This document shows positions 48,701 through 59,400 of a DNA stretch of 64,000 nt, in pieces. This stretch comes from Cardinalis cardinalis (Eukaryota > Chordata > Aves > Passeriformes > Cardinalidae). The position numbers were made by a program, and so were the translations under genes. Each line of letters begins with the position of its first letter. Within the stretch, counting starts at the first letter, position 1. Location: the NCBI GenBank assembly GCA_014549065.1, contig JACDOX010000223.1, positions 1,034,722 through 1,098,721 of the forward strand. The letters run 5' to 3'. The notes below the pieces were generated by a model, which searched no databases, was not told the origin of the DNA, and was given only the letters and a program-made list of their open reading frames with translations.

Positions 48701-51700
48701 TAGGATTCTGAAGACTTNAAAAGAACAACCCTGACTGTAATATTAAGTAAGCCAAATGGGTACTTTGGGGTTGCACAAAATGAGCAACTGATTGTTAAAT
48801 GGTATTTTATGGGCAAACTCTTCAAATACAGGAGGTACACATGTATTAATTGGAGGTACTCCAGACTTTAGGAAATTCACACAAGTTTAAGAGCTGTCAT
48901 TTATGCTTCTGGTATTTAATTGTATAAAGGTTTAAGCAAGACTTGAGTCCATAGGCAATATATGACACTCCTGTTTCCTGTTCCCATCTCATTGTACCAC
49001 AGCTTTATACTTACTGACAGATGATGAACAACTCTGTGTTTACACAGTGTCATCTTGCTTCACAAAGCTGGGGCAAATGCAGAGCATAGTTTTAAATGGT
49101 TTCTTAAGAGCACTCAGAGGAAAGCTTGCTTTCACTCTTTCTCTCTCTCCTACTTCCTCACCATGGAGAAACTCCTCTTGTCACACTCAGTCTTGAAGAG
49201 TGATTTCTCTCAGAACAGGGTGGACAGGTAAAACCATAAAAGCCTCCTTAGATCTTCACCTTTATGGTATGAAGGGAGAATGACAACACCCCCAACCAGT
49301 CAAGCTGAACAGCATTGACTGCAGGACTAGAGCTTGGCCCTAATAAGATTTTAGTTTTTCATCAACATTTACACAGTTTAATTACTTAAGCTGGATCCAA
49401 AGAGCAAGTGTACACACAAAAACCTACACAAGTCTTGTGCATTACATTACTTAACTAAGTGACAAGCCAAGAACATAATATTCACACNACAAACAACACA
49501 CACAAAGGTGTAGTTATTTTGGCACACACGCAAGGCTGACAGTCAGTTAAGAGGACACGTACCAGTGCAACATTACATTTGCTCTATCATGAAGGTAAAA
49601 GGTTTGCTCTTGGCCAGTGCAAACAGAGAATTCTTAGTCACAGATGACAGGCACATGCCCCCAGAATACATGCATCCCTGAAGGCAGAGTTATGTTTTGA
49701 CTATCATACATGCAGGCAAAAAGAATTAAAATTTATTTCATAACTATGAAAAGTCTTAAGGAAAAAACCTATCAATTACAACTTTAAAGTTTTTGTTTTG
49801 GACGAATATACATGAGGATTTTCTCTCCAGATGGTTACAGATGACTGGGATATCTATCACTTGCAAGTCAAACCCATAGTAGTCATTTGTCTTTTTGTTC
49901 TGCCTAATTCCAGCTACTATAAAAATATTAATTGAGCCAATAGAGGGGGAAAAAAGGATGACTGAAATGGTACTTTGTGAACAAAGCATTGTAAAATGCT
50001 AAAAAATTGTCAGACTTTTAAATTTAATTGTCAGAATTTTTAGTTTAGGAAAGGTCAGTAAAATACATACTTCAATTCAAAATATCTTTGAAATATGATC
50101 TCTATGCTGATGAAAAACACAAGCTGTGACATGTATGTAGTTCTCAAATCTCCCTTTCCCTTCTCCAAATAAAAAGGAGGTAAGAAGTATTATAGTTTTA
50201 AAAAATAGGGACTAAATTTTGTCTATAGTCTAATATTCAACATTTCCTTTGGGATTCCAAATATTTGACTACAATTAATTACAACTGTTCATATAAGACC
50301 CATGAAATTATGTGTGGTTTTTAATGTCTGCTTCTCAGTAATGCTATTGTGATAGCTTTGACAACCACAAAGAGCAGGACAATCATTTTTGGTTCTGATA
50401 CTTCCATATTAATGGTTGCAAAACTCCCAGCGAAACTCTGAACTAAAGCTCATGGAGTGACTAAGCAGAATTAGTAAGCAAGCCCTAATAAGAAAATCCC
50501 TTTTGACTGCTGCATATTTTACTTAAAAACAACATTATTTTTAGAAACTTATTTGTAATGATTACTCATTTGCCTCAGTATGGATTTTAGTTTCTTGCCC
50601 TCAGGTTTCGATGGCCAGGTTAAGCTTCAGTAGACACACAGGTAAGGATTGTGTACTGCCACAGTATTTAAATGAAATTTGAGTCTATTCTTTAAGGCAG
50701 TTATTTCTAAAAGCTGACTTTCTGATCACATTTCTTTTGGTAGCATCTACTGTAGTAATGAAAGCAAAGATAACTAGGAACAATAGGGTTTTATAGAAGA
50801 TGTAACATAAGACAGTGCTACATAGTGGAAGATGTTGAAAATCAAGCTGGAAATTTAGATGGAATCAATTGAGATGGCCCCAAAAGAGAGAGGACAGTAA
50901 ATCTTATTAGGTTCCCATGTCCTTATTTCAGACATGATGTTTAGTTACAGTTTGCAGCATGGTGCATCAGAAGAGAATATGCTCAACAACACTCCGAGGG
51001 CTGGAAATGGGGCACCTCCTCAGTTATCCTTTCCTGTCATCTTTGAGGTATAAGCTGTACTTACTGTCCTGAGAGTTGAGGGAATAGCAGATGAGTAAGA
51101 AAATGTACTTTGCCTCATTCCCAAGCAGGCCTGGAACTTAAAAGCTAATAATCAAGCAAGTATTTAGGCTTTTAATTTCCTATCAATATTAGTGGAATAG
51201 TAAGAGCTTAAGTAGGTAGTGAACCCCTAATACACAGCTGCATAAGATGCTTTTATTCATAGCTATTATCTTTCACACCAAGCATAGTAAAAGAGAAAAA
51301 CCTTTACTAAGTACTATCTTCCTAGTAACAACTTTCCTTTGTAACTGTTACATCAGAATGACTTCTTTTCATGTAACACTTTGAGGTTTAAAACTATCAT
51401 ACTGTAGAAACAAAGTAGAAAAAAGAAGTGTGTTCCTCAAAATAAAATACTGCTATCTGAACCATCTTCTCAGGTTCTGATCCCAAGCTTACTATGGCAT
51501 TGAAAGAATTTTAAATTTTGCATCAGGTACAAATAAAGTGCTTTTGGTTCATGGCAGGGATTTTATACTGCACAAGGAATGTAAAGTAAACTCTGGCAGA
51601 ACCTCTGCTTGTTCCATCAGCCTCTTACAGCTAAATTTCTAGACAGTGTCAGCTTGGATCTGTTCACACTCTCAATTCCCTTGCATGCCTTCGTGCACCG

Positions 51701-53879
51701 ATCTCTCTCTCACTTTGAACCAACAGCTTAAAACCTAGTTATATCTTAAAATCTTCCTAACTAATCACTCCTCCTGTATGGAAACATTCTGGCATTACCG
51801 ACTCTGTATTTGGGCACCTGAGAAAGCCTGTCTTTTGTGTACCTAAAAGCAAAGTGTCACCCAATGTGCCAGACAATAGCTAGCAACAAACACCCAGGTC
51901 AACAGTGTGCTCTTGGACTCTGCAGTATGCTGGACGTCACCCTTTAGTGAGGCTGGGTCTAGAACTTTTCAGTTACCATGAGTTATTAGTCAAGTCTTAA
52001 CATCAAAAGGAAAAACAGGGACACTGATTTTGCATGTAACTCAGCTGAAGGATTCATCAAGGGTTGNAGGCTCAGCCTTTTTATTCATTAGAAAAAACAG
52101 GACTACACTGGAGCCATCTTCAGGTGCACAGGCACCAGTGACAAAGAAGGCTTTTTACATTTAGACAGTTTACTACCATGCCAGAATAATTTAGCCACTG
52201 TTGGTATCAAGTATCNTATTTTCTGCTTTGGAGTATGACAGGTCCCCAGTGCAATATAGTAGTGGATAACCTTTCACTCTTCCAGAACACTGGGTAATTC
52301 TTGGAAGAGGTTCACAAAGCTGAACACTTTGCATCCTGAGCATCTTTACATACACCTAAACTCTTCACAGGTAACCAAAGCCATCTGTGGGAAAAGCAAT
52401 TTAAATCTTCAGGAGCATGTGCTGTGTTTTGGCAAACTTCCCTCCCGCTTAAAAACAAACATCAAAATGAATTATAAACAAATAAAAGGATGTCCAAGTC
52501 CACAAGGAAGTCCAGTCCATGCTATTTGTTTGCTATTGTTTTGGTTTTAGGCTGATGTATGGGCTCAAAGGGTCACTGAGGATAAAGTTACAGGACAGGC
52601 TACCACACAATGTCAGCAGAATAAAACATGAACANTTTAAGGGCTGAAAACCAGAGCTCTCTTTCCATACATTGGCCAAATACAGACTGTTCACCTGCAT
52701 GGCACATGACAGCACACACTGCTCACCCACGTTTATGTATTCTCAGTAGGATGCTGGTACGGGTGGAAGGAGAGCAATACATCTATTAACCTTTATAATG
52801 ATATGGGTTTTTTTTTTTTGTGGGAAAATTGCACCTGATTACATAGATATTAATTGTAAATGTCCTTACTCCAAGGGGCCATAAGCTTTCTTTACATATG
52901 TTAGAGCTTAAAGGGACTGTGTGCTAACATATGTGCAAAACAACATTCATTTAATAGGAATCTGATTGGCAGTGTTAAGTCATAAACGATATTTTAAAGT
53001 ATTATTAGCTTAATGCCCCTTTCACTTCCAATGTGAGGCAGTGCAAACTTGAAAACAGACTGTGAAAATCCTTAACTATACTTTCTTAGTAATGTCTTGT
53101 TCCTCACCTCTCCAGTTACTACAATAGCTCCATCCAAATCCAGCCAGTCAGAACCATGCTACAGTAGACACAAGAACAAGCACAAAGTATAGACAGGAGG
53201 AAAGTAAGGGCTGGTATTTTCCAACTCTTTCTGTTGAGATAAAATACTTTAGAGCCTATATTGTCCTAGAAATAGCTTTTTTTTTCAGTTTTTCAATGAG
53301 TGGTATATGACAATCACAGGCTAGAACCTAGTATATTACTACCACTTACTTCCCCATAGTTTATTTAAGAAAAGTGCTAGACCCCATATGAGACATTTAA
53401 AAAAACCCCTAAAATAATAGTCAAATGAAACTGCATAAGTAATGGGATATTCTTCAGAAAGACTGCTACGAAAGATCCTCTTTTCAAGAGGTTCTCTTTG
53501 ACATCATCAGGGTAACTGAACACCAAGGAATGTTTGATTTATTTCGCTTGAATTGACAAAGTGTTGTATAACTGCTCTTGACTTTGGCTTTGTTGTTTCT
53601 TGATTTGGGTTTTTTTCCTAAAGCTCAACAAAATAATGTATATAATGTATTTTTTATACCTACATATTTATGTATTTTTGCCAATATATGCATGAGGAAT
53701 GTAATGAAGTGGCATTGTGCTGCAAGTAGCTCAGCAGATGTTGAAGTCAGTTCCAGTTCCTGAAGACAACTTCTTGACAACATAGTCTCAACATTCACAA
53801 TAACTGAAACATGTGGGATTCATAACACCATCCTTACAAATATATACTCTATTCCCCTCTGTGTTGTAAACCCTCAGCC
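45751..53879 (-). other. Probable TPPP 3' UTR and downstream flank
   Basis: Everything directly below the TPPP stop codon at 53880 must begin as 3' UTR. Mammalian TPPP transcripts have 3' UTRs of several kilobases. I see no CR1 or LTR in these 8 kb, which would suit retained transcribed sequence, but this is weak evidence. Minus-strand AATAAA signals exist (TTTATT on the plus strand, for example near 51252, 49732 and 45768), and I cannot tell which one is used. The left limit given is therefore arbitrary. No other exon was recognised. A (TA)n microsatellite lies at 46131-46147 and a T run at about 52808-52820. Confidence 0.4.
46131..46147. repeat. AT dinucleotide microsatellite
   Basis: About eight AT units followed by AAAT. 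Simple repeat, likely variable in length between individuals. Confidence 0.95.
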
Positions 53880-54074
53880 TTACTTGCTTCCTTGTACTTT
53901 ATGATCGTATGTGCCTGCATGCTTATAACCAGATACATATCCTGAGTTATCCACCAGATCTTCTCGGCCAGCTCTGCCTTTTCCTTTCCCACTGGCATCA
54001 AACCTCTCTTTGTGAGAACCCGTGAATTTTGAAGTATCTGTAAGGCGTGAAACAGTTGGAGATGCAACAGTTTT
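53880..54074 (-). CDS. TPPP: TPPP last coding exon (C-terminal 64 residues)
   Basis: TPPP (p25-alpha) binds tubulin, bundles microtubules and raises their acetylation, chiefly in oligodendrocytes. This exon encodes its C-terminal region, about 64 of roughly 219 residues in the mammalian protein. The minus-strand translation contains SPTVSRLTD (exon residues 5-13), [10 protein letters not shown] (17-26), the family's glycine-rich GxGxGxxGR motif as GKGKGRAGR (29-37), then [14 protein letters not shown] (44-57) and a QGSK end before TAA at 53882-53880. The QG.K ending and the SPTVSRL start fit TPPP rather than TPPP2 or TPPP3. An acceptor with a pyrimidine tract (TTTCTTCCAATAG, minus strand) ends at 54075, and the first codon AAA follows in phase 0. 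The earlier exons are not visible up to 64000. The frame is intact, so this is a live gene, not a retrocopy. Another minus-strand frame of 88 codons here is a shadow. Confidence 0.94.
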   Translation of the reverse strand, partial: KTVASPTVSRLTDTSKFTGSHKERFDASGKGKGRAGREDLVDNSGYVSGYKHAGTYDHKVQGSK

Positions 54075-56565
54075 CTATTGGAAGAAAAAAAAGAAACAAA
54101 ACAAAAAAGACACATCAGAAATCAGCTATTCTTAATACAGATACGTTTACATGCTACCAAGATTTAAGTCTTTCTAATGACAAAGACTATGCAAATACCT
54201 ACTCCTTCCCAGCAATAGGATACAAAAGATGTTTGCTTCTTGCCATTACATACAATGACAATAATAATATAGCAGAAAAGGAAATAGCAAAAATTNTGTC
54301 AAAACCCTTTGGAAGAGACTTTCAGTATAAGATACTTTTGACGAATAATCAAGTTCTAAGCACCAACGATATGAAGAAGTTTCATCTTGATTTCACATTT
54401 TGAACCATGCTCAAAATCCATTATGTCAACATGAAAGTATAAAAGCATGGCTCCACTAATACAGAAAAGGTATTTCAACACAACTAGAATTCATTACTTC
54501 AAAAGACAATTTTATTCTAAACTCTAGGTTTCATGACAGAAGTAACAAACTGGAAGGACTGAAAGTAATTTCTAATATTAGAAAATTAGCAGTCTATGAA
54601 ACGGCACTGAGCAAAGACTTTTTTTCCACTGAGTCATATCAGGCTCAAAAATCAGTTTTGTTGTCATTGAGACAAAAAATATTTGACTACAGAAACAGAA
54701 AAAAAAATTATTGTACGTAACAATACAGAAGCATGATAACCTCTGTGCTTGCACTAGGAGCAGCCTCTTTGATCCTTAAATTTATATTTTAATTTTATTT
54801 ATTTTTATTAATTAATTAAATTATATTTTAACTTTTTTTATTTATTTAAAATCATGTGAAGAAAAAACACACAAGACTTTTTGTCTTTTAACAAAGAGTG
54901 CAAAAATATGGGCATTTTTTTATGCGCGCNACCTGTCACTATCTGAAAGAAAATGACCACTGGAGCAGTCTTTGCTCAAAACAGCATTGCTAAATGACCT
55001 TTAGGGACNTCTGTCTTGCAGTCTTAAGAGTACTATTTGCAGAGGTGGTTATTTTCCTATACTGAAAAAACAGGTATCAAGACAATGCTTAGGAAGAAGT
55101 ATTGGTCTAATATATACTGTATACTTGTTCACATTGACCTGGTAACACCTTTTAACAAGGAAAACTCCAAATGAAAGACAAGGGCAATATATTCAATATG
55201 GAGTTAATTAAACTTAAATCATAATTGCTTTCTTTGTATTTAAAAAACATTACAGAAAATCAGTTTTGTCTACACGTGCATACACTCTCTACCATCACAT
55301 CCACAGAGAAGTCTCAGAAACTCCAGTTGACTGCCCTTTCCTTTACCTAACTCATTCTCAGGACAGACTGCTATTCTGAGAATTTGTAATGGTAAACTTA
55401 ATCACTATTTGAAAAAGAAAGACTACAGCTTCTGCTCCTCTGTTTCAAAGGTGTTGCATGAAATGTATCAAGTTTTCCTCAACACACAAACTACAATAAA
55501 AACATATGAGAATTTTTGTACAGTAACATATTTAGTAACATACATACTAAAACTTGTGTGAGTGGATGGAAATGCACATATATTAACATGCAAGAAGAAA
55601 CAGTAAAACGAGAATTAATAGAATGGCTCATGTCAATAATGAAGGATGTTCCCAGAAAACTTCCCAGTGGTAAACCTGAGAAATGTGGTGTTTATATCAA
55701 GACATCTGCATTCTGATAAGACCTCGACACACATACCTTATAAGGTGCATCTTTAAAACAAGACAGCAGCATGCCACACAAGCCTTTCCTTTTCTTATTA
55801 ATATGTAAACACGTTTCAAACCAACAAAGAAAACTAAGGATGTGCAACAGCTTGGCAGGTTAAAAAATANAATATTTTTGTCCCAAAAAACAATTAAGCA
55901 AAACCTAAAACTGCAGCACAAGGAACAGCACAAATCCAGAGCAAGAGCAACAGTGATCCCACATCATGTGATCTTTCAGCCCAAGATGGATCAGAACGCT
56001 TCCTGCATCACAGGAGTCATAATATGTGAAAGGAACATTAAAGGCAGTAGCTGCAAGGCAAACATTCTTTCTCTGATTTGCTTTTTACTGAGTAAGAAAT
56101 ACAGCCGTTTCCTAAGTTGTATGTCAAGTCACTGATGTGCCCCTTCCTACATATGACAGATTATTACAATTGAAATACTGTTGATTTGCTGTTGGCAAAA
56201 TTCTTATAAAATGAGAGGCTCACCTTGTTGCCAACTATACAAAATCCAAGCAATGTTAATTCCTTGCACATTATGCTCTTACTCCCTGAACTGATGTATC
56301 TAAATAAAAGATCAGAGATGAGATGCCACTACAAGGCTATGCAGAACACCTCATTTCTCCTGTTCCTTCTTTTCCATCATCGTTATGATGAACATGTATA
56401 CATTAAAAAGAAAATACTCATTTCTTTTTAAGGTGAGGTGAACATTTTTAAGGTTGTGCTAAGATGCTTTCATTCAAAAAAGTCTTTGTAAATACAGAGT
56501 AGAACACACAACAACTTCACACCCATCCTGGGCTCCTCAACCAGAAGCAGCTAGTGGTACTATAT
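54075..56565 (-). other. TPPP intron, part next to the last exon
   Basis: Upstream of the last exon on the minus strand, so intronic by inference. No exon of TPPP is seen: I looked for the minus-strand coding of the family's conserved middle part and found none. The block is AT-rich, with a long A/T tract at about 54776-54852. No transposon recognised. Confidence 0.6.
54776..54852. repeat. AT-rich low-complexity tract
   Basis: Nearly pure A and T, with repeated TTTATTT and TTAATTAATTAA motifs. A typical low-complexity intronic tract; it may hinder alignment and assembly. Confidence 0.9.
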
Positions 56566-57562
56566 ATCACAGAATCATAGAAAAGTCCTGTGACTGAGCA
56601 CTACTGAAAAAAAGCCTTGCACCATCAACTTTGCACCCTCCCTTCAGGTATTTATATACATGGATATGGGATTCACCCTTGAGCCTTCTCTTCTCCAGGT
56701 TACACAGTCCCAGCTCCCTCAGCTTTTCATCACAGGAGATATGCTCCAGTCCCTCCATCATGTTTATGGTCCTTTTCTGGACTCCAGTAGATTATCAGTC
56801 TTCTCCAGGGAGCCTAGAACTGAATGCAGGACTTCAGCTGAGATTTCACCAGTGCTGAGCAGAGGGGAAGGAACACCCTGTTTGCTTGGCAATACTTCTA
56901 GTGCAGCTGAGATATCAGCTCACCGGTTCATGTTCAGCTTGGTGTCCACAAACACCCCCAGGTCCATTTCAACCAATTTCCTTTCCATCTGCATGGCCCC
57001 CTGCGCATACTGGTGATTGGGGCTCTTCCTCACCAGTTGCAGGACTTTGCATTGCTTGCTGAGCTTGCTGAAGTTCCTGCCAGCCCAGATCTCCAGCCTG
57101 TGAGGTCCCTCTGGATGGCAACCATCCCATCTGGATGACCTATCAGCCACTCCTCCCACCTCTGTGTCATCACAAACTCACTGAAAGTATACCACATGCT
57201 ATCATGAAGATGATTAATGAAGATGCTAAACAGGACTTGACTCACTATGGACCCCTGGGGTACACCACTGTTTTCCAGCCTCCAACTAGACTTTGCACTG
57301 CTCATCAATACCTTCAGGGCCCAACCATTCAGCCTGTTTTCAATCCACTTCAGTGCCTGCCCATCCAGTCACTACAGCACCAGCTTGAGGAGCTGTGAGA
57401 CTCTTGTAAGAGATGACATCAAAGTCCTTACTGAAGCCTGGGTAGACAATGTATTACTCCCTTCTTGCCCGGTCTAATTGGACAGTCATTTAATTGTAGA
57501 AGTTTACAGGCCAGTCAAGCACAACTCTCCCTTGGTGATCAACCATGCTGATTATTCCTGAT
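56566..57562 (-). mobile_element. CR1 LINE, part 3' of the nested LTR
   Basis: In minus orientation this is the longest CR1 in the window. Its 3' end (ATCACAGAATCATAGAAAAG at 56566) is followed upstream by the 3' UTR and then the end of the reverse-transcriptase domain. At 57562 it is interrupted by an LTR and resumes at 57968. The 3' UTR portion has a gap after about 56600. Being within the TPPP intron in the same orientation as the gene, it should be transcribed as part of the pre-mRNA. Confidence 0.93.
57130..57308 (-). pseudogene. CR1 reverse-transcriptase remnant
   Basis: The minus-strand translation shows the non-LTR reverse-transcriptase motif SGVPQGS (about 57269-57249) followed by VLFSIFINHL, which corresponds to the core of the RT palm domain. 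The catalytic A-D-D box that should come next falls at 57176-57164, where the sequence TTTGTGATGACAC has lost bases relative to the family and the frame shifts, so the box is not translated in this frame. The fragment cannot be active. Confidence 0.85.
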
Positions 57563-57568
57563 GACTTT

Positions 57569-57961
57569 TGTGACAGTGGTCACAGGGGTTTTCAGGATGA
57601 GGGAGAGACGAGAATGTTGACTCTATGTTCGGAAGGCTTGATTTATTATTTTATGATATATATATATATTACATTATAAATATGCTAAAAAGAAAAAGAA
57701 GGAAAAGGTTTCTTTAGAAGCTAGCTAAGCTAAGAATAGAATAGAAAGAATGATAACAAAGGCAGCTGTCTCGGACTCTGTCCGAGATAGGTCCATCTTG
57801 ATTGGCCATTAATTATAAACATTCAAGATGGCCCAATCACAGGTAGACCTGTTGCATTCCACAGCAGCAGACAATCACTGTTTATACTTTGTTGCTGAAA
57901 TTGCAGCTTCTCAGAAGGAAAAATTCTAAGAAAGGATTTTTCACAAAAGATGTCTGCGACA
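57569..57961. mobile_element. Solo LTR nested in CR1
   Basis: A 393-bp element starting TGTGACAG and ending CTGCGACA, so its ends are near-perfect inverted repeats. The host CR1 continues on both sides, and the junctions carry GACTTT (57563-57568) and GATTTT (57962-57967), a 6-bp target duplication with one difference. It includes a (TA)n run at about 57656-57670 and a short inverted pair, GTCTCGGACTCTGTCCGAGA, at 57768-57787. The overall sequence resembles a solo LTR I associate with songbird genomes. The transcriptional orientation is not clear: a TTTATT near 57641 (AATAAA on the minus strand) favours minus. Confidence 0.85.
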
Positions 57962-57967
57962 GATTTT

Positions 57968-58036
57968 CTTCTGCTTCATGTGCCTGGATATGATTTCTAG
58001 GACTAGCTGTACCATTACTTTCAGCGTCTTAACCTG
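57968..58036 (-). mobile_element. CR1 LINE, part 5' of the nested LTR
   Basis: Continuation of the interrupted CR1: the plus strand reads CTGCTTCATGTGCCTGGATATG then GATTTCTAGGACTAGCTG, the usual ORF2 sequence just upstream of the part ending at 57562. Similarity stops near 58036, which is its 5' truncation point. Confidence 0.8.
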
Positions 58037-59129
58037 AAAAGTTTATCCATAAAGATTCCTCTATAAGCTGAGGACTTATTTTTAGTGAACAGTCTTTATA
58101 AACTGAATGTGCAAGCAACTGTTCTTACCAAAATGTTTTTTTTCTGTTTCTGAAAAAAACCAACTATGCAGATTAAACTGGGTATTAACCAAAAGGCAAA
58201 ACCAATTGAAAGGGTGACCATGAGCTCATTCTCTACAACCCATCTGCTCATTATTGCACAAGGGTATGGGGAGGCAAATAAAAAAAGTGGGGGGTGGAGG
58301 GAGAAAGCTGATCATCCTTCTTAGGTAAAGAAAACTGTAGGAAGAAATACAGTGAAGAGCACAAAGGGCTGGATGAGAACAATTTCCACAATAGCAAGTT
58401 ACTACTCTACTCTCCCTTCTTTTTCACAAGGAATCACATACAAATGATTCTGCCTTGTCATATAGCAATTCTGCTTGAACTGTTTACTATCTAGAGTAAG
58501 TTATATAATCTCTCTAGTTACATTATTCTAAAGGAAATAAATTCCTTGGGGCCAACCTCCTCTTTTTTTTTCTCTCTGAGACCATAGAAGCCTTCATTTT
58601 CCATCTCTTATTTGCACATACAGTCAACCACAAAGTTTGCATATCACAGAAAGTGCCCACGAACTTCAATTTTTTATTTAAAAAAAAACTTTGTCTAAGG
58701 AAGAAAGTTTTACTTAGCACAACAGAATCAAACATAATCACTTAGTGCTCCAAATTGAGTTTATTGATTTTTTGTACATTTTTTTAATTAGAAATTCAGT
58801 ATTTTTCCTCACTTTGTGTTAGTGTCTACAAGGAAGTGCTGCTAAGATAGCAAGGGGCTTGGAGCATGTGACATACATGGAAAAGATGATGGGAATGTGT
58901 TTATAAAGACTCAGAATTTAAAAGGGAGACAAATCGTATTCCTGTCCTCAACAGAGTGGTTATATTAGAAACAGAGACAGTTTGGAAGTAAACAATAATG
59001 GGCATGATTTGGAAGATATGAAATTCCAACTAGACACATGAGAATTTTTCACCACTGTGGTTGGTCAAGCCTGCAAAGAGGGGGGGGATTCTTTGCTCCT
59101 GAGGATTATCAAAACTTAAAATGACTAAG
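58037..59129. other. TPPP intron, unique part
   Basis: No exon or transposon recognised. AT-rich, with a G-rich patch near 58288-58300. Confidence 0.5.
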
Positions 59130-59400
59130 TCACAGAACAATTTAGGTTGGAAAGAACCTTTGCGTATGAGTCTTTATCTAGCATAGGGCCCTGCTCACAG
59201 CAAGGCTCCAACAGGCTTACATAGAAATTTCTCCAGTCAAGTCCTGAACACCAGCGAAGTNCCACAGCCTCCATGGGCAGCTTGTTCCAGGGTCTGACCA
59301 CACTGCAGGTAAGTAAAAAAACCAAAACAATCCAACATCTCATCCAAATTCCCTATAACCAATAGCACAACTTCTGTTTGAAGCAGCCCTGATACCAAAG
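59130..59400 (-). mobile_element. Diverged CR1 LINE fragment
   Basis: In minus orientation, about 270 bp. The plus strand shows TCACAGAACAATTTAGGTTGG at 59130, AGTCAAGTCCTGAACACCAG near 59235 and 'CTCCATGGGCAGCTTGTTCCAGGGTCTGACCAC' landmarks near 59268-59300. It belongs to the same 3' UTR region as the other copies but to a clearly different subfamily. The right boundary is soft. Confidence 0.85.

Noticed and set aside
31320..53879. Exons of CEP72, the human neighbour converging on TPPP
   Set aside because: I looked on the plus strand for leucine-rich-repeat coding sequence and saw none; short exons could be missed by eye, but nothing supports a call.
53849..54115. 88-codon minus-strand frame over the TPPP exon
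   Set aside because: Runs through the splice acceptor in the wrong frame; the TPPP frame of the same strand gives the known C-terminal motifs.
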